Positions 25,633 through 34,560 of a stretch of DNA of 64,000 nt are shown here, piece by piece. This DNA is from CADEFX01 sp963806735. Its GTDB lineage: Bacteria > Pseudomonadota > Alphaproteobacteria > Rhizobiales > Hyphomicrobiaceae. Where the stretch lies: the NCBI GenBank assembly GCA_963806735.1, contig CAWEBE010000003.1, forward strand, positions 310,001 through 374,000. Direction: 5' to 3'. Made by a program: the position numbers and the translations under genes. Numbering within the stretch: position 1 is the first letter of the stretch; every line of letters starts with the position of its first letter. The notes under the pieces were generated by a model that was given only the letters and a program-made list of their open reading frames with translations, searched no databases and had not been told where the DNA came from.

Positions 25633-26676
25633 TTATGTGACGTGCGCCGGGCGTGGTTCTGCGGAATAGATTCGCCCAGCCCTGATCGCATTCCTGGCCG
25701 GCTCTACCACTGCATTGGTGAATTTCACCAGAGCCCAGGCAGCCAGCAGAATGCCGGGCAGCGCGTTTATGAGGACATGCCAGCCACGCACGGGCCCTTC
25801 GGGCAACGCCAGGACGACGATGAATCCGATCAGCCAGTGGACGAGAAAGATCGGATAGGCCAAGTCGCCGAGAAACTTGCCGGCAACGGCAAACTGGCCC
25901 GACCACGCCGGATGCGTAAGGGCAGCCACTAGTCCCGCGAGCGCGACGAGATTGAAATAGTAGAACAGATCGAAGGAGGCCGACGCGTGGCTACCCAGGA
26001 TGCCGCAGGCGATAAGGCCACCGACCCATGCGGAGCAGGCGACGCCAGCGGTCAACCGAGCTGTCCGATCTCCAACTCGGCGAATCTGCGGTTGTGAAAA
26101 ATATACCAGTGCACCAAGGGAGAATGGGAGCACGGCGGCATAGAACGGTTGATAGCGATACCAGAGCCCACTGCCCAACCCGAGCGCGATCAAGTGATAA
26201 GCAACTGCACAGACGAAGGTGCCTAGCGCCCACGCAGGCCGACGCGCCACGAACAGCCACAGCAGTGCGTAGTTGATGATCTCGACGCCGACCGACCACG
26301 TCGGCGGCACCAGCCGGAATTTGCGATCGTAGAGCTCGAAGGGTGCGAGCAGCAGATTGCCTGCGAGGTCCCAGTGCCCGGTCCTGATCCCATATGCGTA
26401 GTGATATGCAGTTGCCTCGGGCTGCAGCGGCAGGATGAGCAGAAGCGTGGCTCCGGCTACGACGAAGTAGACCGGGAACAGGCGCAGCGCACGATTGGCG
26501 GCGAAGGCCGCAAAGCGGAAGTCGTACACCTCGTGCAGCACCATCGTCATCAGGTAGCCGGAAAGGAGGTAGAATCCGAAGACGGCAAACCCGCCCAGGT
26601 GGCCCCACGCCGGCGCGCCGCTCAAGTGCGTCACGACCACGAGCAGAGCGAGCACGAAGCGCAGTCCCCCGAGCAT
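25633..26676 (-). CDS. Acyltransferase family 3 membrane protein
   Basis: A 347-residue integral membrane acyltransferase (OafA/NodX/OpgC type). The first helix has LRFVLALLVVVTHLSG with the catalytic-type His, followed by FGFYLLSGYLMTM and FAANRALRLFPVYFVV. These match the family's H, SGY and R-x-R-x-x-P motifs. About ten hydrophobic segments follow, with FLGDLAYPIFLVHWLIG near the end. It probably O-acylates a surface sugar or lipid; the substrate is unknown. The ATG at 26676 is preferred to the TTG at 26685. A lone gene with about 100 bases on each side. Confidence 0.85.
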   Translation of the reverse strand: MLGGLRFVLALLVVVTHLSGAPAWGHLGGFAVFGFYLLSGYLMTMVLHEVYDFRFAAFAANRALRLFPVYFVVAGATLLLILPLQPEATAYHYAYGIRTGHWDLAGNLLLAPFELYDRKFRLVPPTWSVGVEIINYALLWLFVARRPAWALGTFVCAVAYHLIALGLGSGLWYRYQPFYAAVLPFSLGALVYFSQPQIRRVGDRTARLTAGVACSAWVGGLIACGILGSHASASFDLFYYFNLVALAGLVAALTHPAWSGQFAVAGKFLGDLAYPIFLVHWLIGFIVVLALPEGPVRGWHVLINALPGILLAAWALVKFTNAVVEPARNAIRAGRIYSAEPRPAHVT

Positions 26677-26785
26677 TACCGGCAATGTCCCCGAATCGAA
26701 TCAGCTCGGGGAATTTTCTACGCCGGGGACCTGACGCAGAACCGGACTCTACAGTTTACCCCCAAGCCTAATTGCCTCGTCCCTG

Positions 26786-27761
26786 TCACTCCTTCTTTGC
26801 CAGCCCGAGCTTCTCCAGCGCTTCCTTCTCGCTGGCGGCGAGCTTCGGCACGAAGGCTACATAGTCCTCGGTGCTCATGTAGCGCCGTATGAAGTCGAAC
26901 TTGTCGTAGAGCTCGGCCACCTTGGGATCGTCATAGGCCTTCTTGAAGGCGTCGTGCAGCTTCTTGACCACGGCCGGATCCATGCCCTTGGGGCCGGCCA
27001 GGCCGAACGGCAAGTCGAACTCGTACGTGTATCCGAGCTCCTTCAGGACGGGTGTATCAGGCCACTTCTTGCTGCGCTCGCCGCCGAGCATCATCAGTAG
27101 CCGAAACTCACCCGAGGCAACGAGCGGCGCCCACGCCGGGCTCTCGGTCATGGCCATGATGTGCCCACCCAGCAGAGCCGCGATCAACTCGCCACCGCCT
27201 TTGGTCGGGATGTGCGTGAACTGCACACCGGACTGGCGCGCCATCAGCTCCATGCCGATGGCGTTGGTGGTGGCGGGGCCGATCGTGGCGTAGGTGAACT
27301 TGCCGGGATTAGCCTTGGCGAAGTCGATGACATCCTTCCAAGTCTTGAACTGGCTGTCGGCCTTCACGACCGTGCCCAGGCTATAGCCGCCGAGCAGGAT
27401 GATGTAGCTGAAGTCCTTCAGCGGATCGTAGGTCGCCTTCTGCATGTGCGGGACGCGATAGATGGGAATCGCGATCTGCGCCACGGTGTAGCCGTCCGGC
27501 TTGGCGGTGGCGGCCATGTTGGCTGGCCCCAGCGTCGCGCTGCCGCCCGGCTTGTTGTCGATGATGACCGGCTGGCCGAGGTGCTTGGACGCGCTCTCGG
27601 CAATGCCGCGGAACAGGATGTCCGCAGAGACGCCGGCCTGGAACGGCACGATCACAGTGATCGGCTTGGACGGGAAATCGCTGGCGGCTTGTGCCCAGGC
27701 GAGTGTTGAAGAGCGTGAAAAGGATTGCGAGTGTGGCGGCTAAAGCCGGAATGCGACGCAT
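26786..27761 (-). pseudogene. Bug/TctC-family substrate-binding protein, frameshift after the signal peptide
   Basis: A periplasmic solute-binding protein of tripartite tricarboxylate transporters. The ATG at 27761 opens a signal peptide (MRRIPALAATLAILFTLFNT). Near 27700 the frame changes, and the mature part continues as AWAQAASDFPSKPITVIVPF, VIIDNKPGGSATLG, KPDGYTVAQI, FAKANPGKFTYATIGPATTN and GVQFTHIPTKGGGELIAALL. Read in a single frame it would lose either the signal or the body; one base is probably missing or extra. No TctA or TctB gene is next to it, so it is an orphan Bug protein, as is common. Confidence 0.82.
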
Positions 27762-27989
27762 CAGCGTTTCTCCCTATGGGTGACCTTGTGGCAACCCCGT
27801 TTTGTTGCAATGACCTGGGCCAGGAAGAACCGTCCGCCGCTTCAGCGGCGTCCCCCCTGCATCGGAGGACCCAAGATCACTTTCACCGATGGTAACCATT
27901 TTCCGCCGATCTGCCAGCGTTCGGCGCATTAACTCGGCACCACCACCGGCGGACGGCGTACTTTGATGCGTCACCCGACGTGCGCTACC

Positions 27990-28154
27990 CTAGTGTCCAG
28001 ATCGCGAAGCTCGTCGGAACTCGCAGCACCCGTTGAACGAGCTTCGCGATCGAAAGGACACTGGCAAGTATATGATGCTAGTGTGATTCAGATCGAGAAA
28101 TTCGCTCCAGAGACATGCAGCGAATGCTGGCGAATTTCGCGATCATCACACTAG
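27990..28154 (+). repeat. Composite palindromic repeat B-spacer-A (best-preserved copy)
   Basis: Family B at 27990-28064 (CTAGTGTCCAGATCGCGAAG ... TTCGCGATCGAAAGGACACT), a 13-base spacer, then family A at 28078-28154 (CTAGTGTGAT TCA GATCGAG ... GCGATCATCACACTAG). Total 165 bases, the same length as the reversed copy at 8549-8713. It lies 19 bases before the ATG at 28173. In the rest of the 27762-28172 gap nothing else was recognised, apart from short GGCGGACGG/CCGTCCGCC-like complementarity. Confidence 0.9.
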
Positions 28155-28172
28155 CGCGCATCTCCTCGGCCC

Positions 28173-29717
28173 ATGTACAGCCACGCGGGTGGCGGCGTTC
28201 GTTTCGAGGTCGGAATCGTGACCGGGAAGCTCAAGCTTGTTCTTGCTTCGGCGGCTGCCGCGGCCGTCGTCGGGCTTGCCGGTGTGCACCTGCCCCAGCG
28301 GCTGAATGGCACCGGCAACGTCTTGGTCTATGAGACAGCCGAGATCGATTACGGGCAGATCCGCCGGTTCGTGTCGACCTCCGGCCCCGTACGCGCAAGG
28401 GTCACAGTCAGTGTCGGCTCCCAGCTCTCCGGCCAGATTCGCGAGCTCAAGGCCGATTTCAACACGGAGGTGCAGGCCGGCGACGAGCTGGCCATCATCG
28501 ATGACAAGACTTTCGTTGCCAGGGTCGCGCAAGCGCGCTCGGATCTCGCCGCTGCCAGGGCAATGCTGACGAACCAGGAGGCGGCGCTGATCAAGGCCGA
28601 GGCGGTCGAGCGCAACGCCGGGCGGCTGATGGGCCGGCAGCGCACATTGGCCGACAAAGGCATTGCCGCAACCACGACGCTGGACAACGCCACGCGCGAT
28701 GCCGAGGTGGCCAAGGCCGAGGTCGAGGTGGCGAAAGCCCAGGTGCAGAATGCCAAGGCCACCATCGCTCAGCGCGAGGCACAACTGGCGCAGTCGGAGA
28801 TCGATCTGGAACGCACGCGCATCCGCTCGCCCATCGATGGCACCGTGATCGTGCGCGCGGTCGACGTCGGCCAGACCGTGGCGGCGAGCCTGCAGGCGCC
28901 AGAGATGTTCAAGATCGCCCAGGACCTGCGCCGCATCCGCATCGAGGCGCAGGTGAGCGAGGCCGATGTCGGCGCCGTGGCTGAGGGCAATGCGGTCGAC
29001 TTCAGCGTCGATGCCTATCCCGCCCGCCGCTTCGAGGGGCGGGTGGTGCAGGTGCGACTCGGCGCCAACGAAATCAACAATGTCGTCACCTATACCGTCA
29101 TCATCGAGGCGGCGAATGACGACCGCAAGCTGCTGCCCGGCATGACCGCGGACGCCCGCATCGAAAGCGCGCGCATCGACAAGGCGCTGCGTGTCCCCAG
29201 CGACGCGTTGCGCTTCAAGCCGCGCGGCAAGGCTGTGCCAGCCTCTGTCCGCACGCTGGCTGCACAGCGCCTGGAGCGGGAGCTGGTGCGTGTCACCCGC
29301 GAGGTCGCCATGACGACGGAGCAGGCGGCGCAGGTCTCGCGCATCATGCAGGGCGCGGCGGCCGAGCAAGGGGCTATTGCCGGCAGCGGCTCGGCGGTTG
29401 CGTCTGGCGGTGCGAGAGGGGCGATGGAGGGCGAGCCGGAAGGGCGTGTCCTGCAGCGGCTCGTTCAGGCCGTTGCTGGCGTCATAACGGACGCGCAGCG
29501 GCCCGCATTCGCCGCTTGGAAGGCGCAGCGCGAGGCGGAGGCGGGGCGCAGCAGCCGCCGCGACGTGACGGTCTGGGTCCTGGATGCGGCAGGGACGCCG
29601 GAGAGCCGCCAGATCGATCTCGGGCTCGTCGACGATCACTTTGCCGAGGTGCTGAGCGGCACGCTAAAAGCAGGCGACAAGGTGGTGCTCCGCTCACGCG
29701 AGGCGGGCAAGAAATGA
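28173..29717 (+). CDS. macA: MacA-like periplasmic adaptor (HlyD/membrane fusion protein)
   Basis: A membrane fusion protein linking an ABC exporter to an outer-membrane channel. One N-terminal membrane helix (KLVLASAAAAAVVGLAGV) is followed by a lipoyl half with VSVGSQLSGQIRELKADFNT and VQAGDELAIID. A long coiled coil (about 110-220, rich in AEVAKAEVEVAKAQV) and the second lipoyl half RIRSPIDGTVIVRAVDVGQT come next. A barrel domain ends in VPSDALRFKP. The C-terminus is longer than usual, with an inserted region around 375-470 (TTEQAAQVSRIMQG, RSSRRDVTVWVLD) as in MacA proteins that regulate the ATPase. The GTG at 28218 with GAGG ahead is an alternative start. Its stop overlaps the next start (ATGA). 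Confidence 0.88.
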   Translation: MYSHAGGGVRFEVGIVTGKLKLVLASAAAAAVVGLAGVHLPQRLNGTGNVLVYETAEIDYGQIRRFVSTSGPVRARVTVSVGSQLSGQIRELKADFNTEVQAGDELAIIDDKTFVARVAQARSDLAAARAMLTNQEAALIKAEAVERNAGRLMGRQRTLADKGIAATTTLDNATRDAEVAKAEVEVAKAQVQNAKATIAQREAQLAQSEIDLERTRIRSPIDGTVIVRAVDVGQTVAASLQAPEMFKIAQDLRRIRIEAQVSEADVGAVAEGNAVDFSVDAYPARRFEGRVVQVRLGANEINNVVTYTVIIEAANDDRKLLPGMTADARIESARIDKALRVPSDALRFKPRGKAVPASVRTLAAQRLERELVRVTREVAMTTEQAAQVSRIMQGAAAEQGAIAGSGSAVASGGARGAMEGEPEGRVLQRLVQAVAGVITDAQRPAFAAWKAQREAEAGRSSRRDVTVWVLDAAGTPESRQIDLGLVDDHFAEVLSGTLKAGDKVVLRSREAGKK

Positions 29718-30493
29718 GCGAGGCCGCCGGGGTATCGACGTGCGCGGCCGCAGGCATGATCGGCGCGGCGCCGCTCATTGCCGTGCGCGGCGTGCACAAG
29801 ACATATATGCTCGGCGAGCAGGCGGTGCACGCCCTCCACGATGTCTCCTTCGATATTCGCGAAGGCGAGTTCGTCGCCATCATGGGGCCGTCCGGCTCCG
29901 GCAAGTCGACCATGATGAACCTGATTGGCGCGTTGGATGTGCCAACCGCTGGCGAACTGCATATTGCCGGCCGCGATGTCGGCAGGCTGTCGGGCGATGC
30001 GCTTGCCAGTCTGAGGAATCGGACCATCGGCTTCGTGTTCCAGCAATTCAATCTGCTGCCGCGCACGACGGCCTTGCGCCAGGTGATGTTGCCGCTCACC
30101 TACGCCAGACCCCGGCCGCACGATGCCGAGTCTGCGGCCCGTATGCGGCTCGAGCAGGTCGGATTGGGCGACCGCCTGCAGCATCGCCCGCAACAGCTCT
30201 CCGGCGGCCAGCAGCAGCGTGTGGCGATCGCGCGCGCGCTCGTCAACAATCCGCGGCTGCTGCTGGCAGACGAGCCGACGGGGGCGCTCGATACTAAAAC
30301 CTCGGATGAGATCATGGGGCTGTTCGGCGCCCTCAACGGCCAAGGCATCACCATCGTGCTCGTCACGCACGAGGCCGATGTCGCCCGGCACGCCCGCCGC
30401 CGTATCGTGTTCCGCGACGGCAGAGTGGTCGAGGATGTGCTGCAGTCGCCGGCGGTCCCGAGGCCCGCCACAGCAGCCGAGGCATCGGCATGA
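29714..30493 (+). CDS. ABC transporter ATP-binding protein (MacB N-terminal-type / LolD-like)
   Basis: A 259-residue ATPase of the FtsE/LolD/MacB type. Walker A is GPSGSGKST, the Q-loop lies in GFVFQQFNLLPRTTA, the signature is LSGGQQQRVA, Walker B is LLLADEPTGALDTKT, and the H-loop is VLVTHEADVA. In E. coli MacB the ATPase and permease are fused; here they are separate genes that overlap by ATGA at both ends. The three cistrons are therefore tightly coupled. It powers mechanotransmission by the permease at 30490. Confidence 0.92.
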   Translation: MSEAAGVSTCAAAGMIGAAPLIAVRGVHKTYMLGEQAVHALHDVSFDIREGEFVAIMGPSGSGKSTMMNLIGALDVPTAGELHIAGRDVGRLSGDALASLRNRTIGFVFQQFNLLPRTTALRQVMLPLTYARPRPHDAESAARMRLEQVGLGDRLQHRPQQLSGGQQQRVAIARALVNNPRLLLADEPTGALDTKTSDEIMGLFGALNGQGITIVLVTHEADVARHARRRIVFRDGRVVEDVLQSPAVPRPATAAEASA

Positions 30494-31716
30494 CGGCGCT
30501 ACTGGACAGTGTCAGGACGGCGTTGCGCGCCATTGCCTCCAACGCGCTCAGGAGCGCGCTGACGATGCTCGGCATCATCATCGGCGTCGGCTCCGTCATC
30601 GTCATGGTGGCGGTGGGCTCGGGGGCGCGCATGGAAGTGGACCGCCAGATCAGCCAGCTCGGCACCAACGTCCTGGTCGTCAATCCCAGTGCCCGCGTCT
30701 ACGGTGGCCGCTCCAGCGGGCCCGGCACCAACCTGCCGCTGTCGGAGGACGACCTAAAAGCCATCGAGACCAAGGTGCAGGGCGTCGTCGCCATCTCGGG
30801 CCAGCTCTGGGCCAGCGCCACGGTCGTGCGCGGCAATGCCAACACCTGGAGCCGCATCTGGGGCATAAACGAGCAGTATCTGGGGCTGCGCAACTGGCCG
30901 GTCGAGGCTGGGCGCGAGCTCTACGCTCAGGACATCGCCACGGCCAGGCGTGTGGCGCTTATGGGCAAGTCGGTGGTGAAGACCCTATTCGGCGACAATG
31001 ACCCCGTAGGTCAGAGTTTCCGGATCAGGAATGCGCCATTCACAGTGATAGGCGTCTTGAGCAGCAAGGGGCAGAGCGGAACCGGCGAAGATCACGACTT
31101 CAACATCCTCGTTCCCGTGACGACTGCTCGCATCCACATTCTGGGTCGCGGGAACAATCAGGTCGGCCAGATCTCCGTGAAGTTCGAGGAGGGTATCAAC
31201 CTGACCGATGCACAGGAGGAGATCGAGCTGGTGCTGCGCCAGAGCCGGCGCGTGCCGCCGGGCGACGACGATACCTTCGGCGTCGGCAACCTCACTGAAT
31301 ACCTGAAGGCGCGCACGGCCGCACAGGCAACGCTGAGCTGGCTGCTCGGGGCCACCTCCGCCATCTCGCTCATCGTCGGCGGCATCGGCATCATGAACAT
31401 CATGCTGGTATCGGTCACCGAGCGCACGCGCGAGATCGGGCTCAGGATGGCGCTGGGCGCGCGCCGCTCCGACATCACGCTGCAATTCCTGATCGAGGCC
31501 GTGACGCTCTGCATGCTCGGTGGCGTGATCGGCATCGGGCTGGGGATCGGCGCGGCGTATCTCACGGCCAGCTTGGCCGAGTGGCCGGTCCTCATTGCAC
31601 CGGAGACAGTGCTGCTAGCGATGGCCGCCGCAGCCGGTACCGGCATCCTGTTCGGATTTCTGCCGGCGCGCCGGGCCGGGCGGCTCAATCCGATCGATGC
31701 GCTGCGCAGCGAGTAG
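30490..31716 (+). CDS. MacB-type ABC transporter permease
   Basis: A 408-residue permease with the FtsX/MacB topology. Helix 1 (ALTMLGIIIGVGSVIVMVAV) is followed by a large periplasmic MacB core domain (about 45-275, e.g. ISQLGTNVLVVNP, LMGKSVVKTLFG, FRIRNAPFTVIGVL). Three C-terminal helices follow, with ISLIVGGIGIMNIMLVSVTE and REIGLRMALGARRSDI, and the end reads RAGRLNPIDALRSE. With the adaptor and the ATPase it forms a tripartite MacAB-like pump for peptides, macrolides, lipids or siderophore-type compounds. No TolC gene is adjacent. Confidence 0.92.
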   Translation: MTALLDSVRTALRAIASNALRSALTMLGIIIGVGSVIVMVAVGSGARMEVDRQISQLGTNVLVVNPSARVYGGRSSGPGTNLPLSEDDLKAIETKVQGVVAISGQLWASATVVRGNANTWSRIWGINEQYLGLRNWPVEAGRELYAQDIATARRVALMGKSVVKTLFGDNDPVGQSFRIRNAPFTVIGVLSSKGQSGTGEDHDFNILVPVTTARIHILGRGNNQVGQISVKFEEGINLTDAQEEIELVLRQSRRVPPGDDDTFGVGNLTEYLKARTAAQATLSWLLGATSAISLIVGGIGIMNIMLVSVTERTREIGLRMALGARRSDITLQFLIEAVTLCMLGGVIGIGLGIGAAYLTASLAEWPVLIAPETVLLAMAAAAGTGILFGFLPARRAGRLNPIDALRSE

Positions 31717-31799
31717 GCCCGGAGGGCGATCTACACTTGGCAATGCAAATCAAAGTCAATGCCGCTTCGATGTAGGGCGGCGCCAAAAGGGAGCGAAGC

Positions 31800-32780
31800 A
31801 TGGACGTCAACCTCTATGCAGGCACCGTGGGAATGTCCGTCTGGTTCAGCAAGGATCAGGGCGAGACCTGGACACGGCCGTCAAGCGCATCGGGTCTGAA
31901 CTCGGAGTGCCGGGTCTGGACACTTGCCAGCGATGCGGCGACGCCCGGCCACCTGTATGCCGGCGGCGACCAGGGCCTGCACCGATGGGACGAGGCGGAG
32001 CAGCGCTGGACTCACCTGCCTTCGCCGATGGACGGCCGGCCGATCTGGGCGTTGGCGCAGTCGCCGCACGATGCACGCGTTCTGCTTGCGGCCTGCCGGC
32101 CGACGGCGCTGTACCGCTCCGACGATGCCGGCACGACGTGGCGGCAGCTCGACATACCTTTCGCCAACTCCTGTATTCAGGTTCTCGTTCCCCGGCCGAC
32201 GCAGCTCCTGTTCGACCCCATCGAAAAGAACACAATCTGGCTCGGCGTCGAGGTCGACGCGCTCTATCGCAGCACCGATGGCGGCGCGACGTGGACGCGG
32301 CACGACAAGGGCATGAAGTCGGTCGACATCCATGGCGTTGCTGTGGTCGGCGGCGCGCGAGGTGGCGGTGATCGCACGATCTACGTGACGACCGACCACG
32401 GCCCGCAGCGCAGCCGCGACAACGGTGAAAGCTGGGAGCCGTTCGAGCTTCCCTCGCCGTGGCAGTACACGCGCTCCGTGATCCCACGCGCGGACAAGTC
32501 CGGCGTCGTGTTCATGACCAACGGCAACGGCCCGCCAGGTGCGGATGGCCGACTCTGGCGCAGCCGCGACAACGGAGAGACCTGGGGGGACGCAAAGCTG
32601 CCGGGACCAATCAACAGCACCGTGTGGTGGGTCGCAACTAACGCTGCGGACCCCATGCTGCTGTTCTGCTGCACCGTGCTCGGCCAGATGTTTCGCTCCA
32701 CGGACGGCGGCGAGAGCTGGGTGAAGCTGAAGCGCGAGTTCGGAGAGATACGCACCATGCTATGGCGGCCGGCCGCTTGA
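31800..32780 (+). CDS. Asp-box (BNR) beta-propeller protein
   Basis: A 326-residue protein built from sialidase/VPS10-like propeller blades. Six Asp-box motifs of form SxDxGxTW are visible: SKDQGETW, SDDAGTTW, STDGGATW, SRDNGESW, SRDNGETW and STDGGESW. No catalytic residues of a sialidase are evident and there is no signal peptide, so it is more likely a binding or unknown-function propeller. GGAGCG precedes the ATG. It is a single gene between the efflux operon and a GNAT gene on the same strand. Confidence 0.85.
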   Translation: MDVNLYAGTVGMSVWFSKDQGETWTRPSSASGLNSECRVWTLASDAATPGHLYAGGDQGLHRWDEAEQRWTHLPSPMDGRPIWALAQSPHDARVLLAACRPTALYRSDDAGTTWRQLDIPFANSCIQVLVPRPTQLLFDPIEKNTIWLGVEVDALYRSTDGGATWTRHDKGMKSVDIHGVAVVGGARGGGDRTIYVTTDHGPQRSRDNGESWEPFELPSPWQYTRSVIPRADKSGVVFMTNGNGPPGADGRLWRSRDNGETWGDAKLPGPINSTVWWVATNAADPMLLFCCTVLGQMFRSTDGGESWVKLKREFGEIRTMLWRPAA

Positions 32781-32834
32781 TACCAGGGTAACATTGCCGG
32801 CTTCGATCCACTCTGAATGGCAGCGTCAGAAAAG

Positions 32835-33437
32835 ATGATCCTCGAAGACGGCTACATTGACGTCGCGCCTGGGAAGTTGGCGGCCGTGGTGACGTCGCTG
32901 GAGATGCTGGCGCCTGCTGCTCAGCGTCCAGTGCCCGAGCTTGCTGGCGTCTCGGTGCGGGCCGTCGACAGTCCCGAGGCGAGCTGGTACCGCGACCTGT
33001 ATGCTCGTGTCGGGGCGGAGGATTGGCTCTGGTTCTCCCGATTGAAGCTTTCTAGCGATGCCCTCGAAGCGATCATTCAGCATCCGAAGGTCGAGATTTT
33101 CGCACTGACCGTCGACGGCCGCGATGAGGGGCTGCTCGAGCTGGATTTCCGCGTGGATAGGGAATGCGAGCTGGCATTTTTCGGCGTGACCGCGCTGTGC
33201 ATCGGGCGAGGCGCTGGCCGGTTGCTCATGAACACGGCGATCGAGCGTGCGTGGTCGCATCCCATAACGCGATTTTGGGTTCACACCTGCACTCTGGATC
33301 ATCCGGGAGCGCTGCAGTTCTACATTCGCTCCGGCTTTCGGCCGTATCGGCGGCAAGTCGAGATTGCCGATGATCCGAGGCTGTCCGGCCTTATTCCTGA
33401 GAGCGCAGCGCCGCACGTGCCGATTATTCGGCCGTAG
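32835..33437 (+). CDS. GNAT family N-acetyltransferase
   Basis: A 200-residue GNAT enzyme. The acetyl-CoA loop is ALCIGRGAGRLLMNTAIERA (R/QxxGxG/A form), followed by TRFWVHTCTLDHPGALQFYI and SGFRPYRRQ, the usual beta5-alpha4 region. It starts MILEDGYIDVAPGKLAAVVT, a lead that marks a conserved alphaproteobacterial subgroup, so the ATG at 32835 is chosen over 32817. The acceptor is unknown. It ends 21 bases from the convergent amidohydrolase gene. Confidence 0.82.
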   Translation: MILEDGYIDVAPGKLAAVVTSLEMLAPAAQRPVPELAGVSVRAVDSPEASWYRDLYARVGAEDWLWFSRLKLSSDALEAIIQHPKVEIFALTVDGRDEGLLELDFRVDRECELAFFGVTALCIGRGAGRLLMNTAIERAWSHPITRFWVHTCTLDHPGALQFYIRSGFRPYRRQVEIADDPRLSGLIPESAAPHVPIIRP

Positions 33438-33458
33438 TTGGACTGGTCCAGGTGCCTG

Positions 33459-34439
33459 CTAGGGCTTCGACAGCTTGAAGAGTTTCAATGCGTTGTTGCG
33501 ACCGATGTCGGCTTTCTGAGCTTCATCGATAGGTACGGCGTCGAACCATCGCGCAGCGTCGAGGATGTCCTCGAAAGGATAGTCGGCCGAGAACATGATC
33601 CGTTCAGGACCGATCTCTGCCAAAGCGTGCATCAGGGCAGGTGTGCTGAGGTGGCCCGATGTGGTCACATGAAAGTTCGCGCGAAAGTAATCCCCCACCG
33701 GCTTGCGTGCAGCGAACTTGTGAGGAGAGTTATGCCACTTGCTGTGGTTGTCGATGCGCCACAGGTAGAAGGGCAAGCCTTCGCCAAAATGTCCAACGAC
33801 GATGTTGAGCCTCGGGCAATCGTCGAACAGACCGCTGCCGATCAATCGCAAGGCATGGACCGCTGTCTCGGCTCCGAACGCCCAGGTTGGCCCAATCAAC
33901 CACGAGTGACCCTCGTAAATAGGCGATCGAGCAGGCAGCGGGTTGCGTGGATGCAGATAGAATGGAACATCGAGAGCTTCGACGACCTGCCAGAAGGGAC
34001 GGTACTGAGGCAGATCGTAGTAGACCACCGAGTTGGGTGATCCGACCTGCGAGAAACCGTGAACAAGGGCTCCTCTAAATCCCAGGTCCTTCACACAGCG
34101 CTGCAACTCATTGCTGGCAAGCTCGGGGTCCTGCATGGGGAGCGCGGCAACGCCGGCAAATCGATCCGGGCGCTTCTGGACTTGCTCAGCGAGCAAGTCG
34201 TTGGCCTCGTGCGCTACTTGTGCTGCACGCGCAGTGTCGTGAATGGCTTGGATGCCAGGCGCGTTGAGGGACAGGACCATGATCTCGATGCCCGCCTCAT
34301 CCATGAGGCGCAGGCGTTGGTCTTGAAAGTCGAGGAGCCGCGATCGCAATACTTCCCAGAAGTGCGTGCCGGCGTAAGGCGAACCCTCCAAGGTAGCCGG
34401 TATGGCGAAATGATCTTCGAGAGTGACTTTGCCATGCAT
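33459..34439 (-). CDS. Amidohydrolase-family decarboxylase, gamma-resorcylate decarboxylase-like
   Basis: A 326-residue TIM-barrel metal-dependent decarboxylase of the ACMSD family. It matches gamma-resorcylate (2,6-dihydroxybenzoate) decarboxylase in length and motifs: MHGKVTLEDHF, LMDEAGIEIMVLSLNAPGIQ, FRGALVHGFSQVG, YYDLPQYRPFW, FYLHPRNPLP, GPTWAFGAETAVHALRL and FSADYPFEDI. The metal ligands E8, H10, H163 and D286 lie almost exactly where that enzyme has them. It removes CO2 reversibly from ortho-hydroxybenzoates. The ATG at 34439 is preferred on family grounds over 34463. No resorcinol-pathway genes are adjacent, so the exact substrate is open. Confidence 0.85.
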   Translation of the reverse strand: MHGKVTLEDHFAIPATLEGSPYAGTHFWEVLRSRLLDFQDQRLRLMDEAGIEIMVLSLNAPGIQAIHDTARAAQVAHEANDLLAEQVQKRPDRFAGVAALPMQDPELASNELQRCVKDLGFRGALVHGFSQVGSPNSVVYYDLPQYRPFWQVVEALDVPFYLHPRNPLPARSPIYEGHSWLIGPTWAFGAETAVHALRLIGSGLFDDCPRLNIVVGHFGEGLPFYLWRIDNHSKWHNSPHKFAARKPVGDYFRANFHVTTSGHLSTPALMHALAEIGPERIMFSADYPFEDILDAARWFDAVPIDEAQKADIGRNNALKLFKLSKP

Positions 34440-34560
34440 AGTTGTGGGCTCCACCGCTAGCATCAACTCCGAGGCACTGCGACCAGTGCTTCACATCCTT
34501 ACACGCTCGACCTTCCAGCGACACCTCACACAATGCGTCGTCAGATAGTTTGGTGCACCT

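Noticed and set aside
28146..29639. Long minus-strand open frame opposite the MacA-like gene
   Set aside because: No motif, and the plus strand has all adaptor domains with overlapping operon starts.
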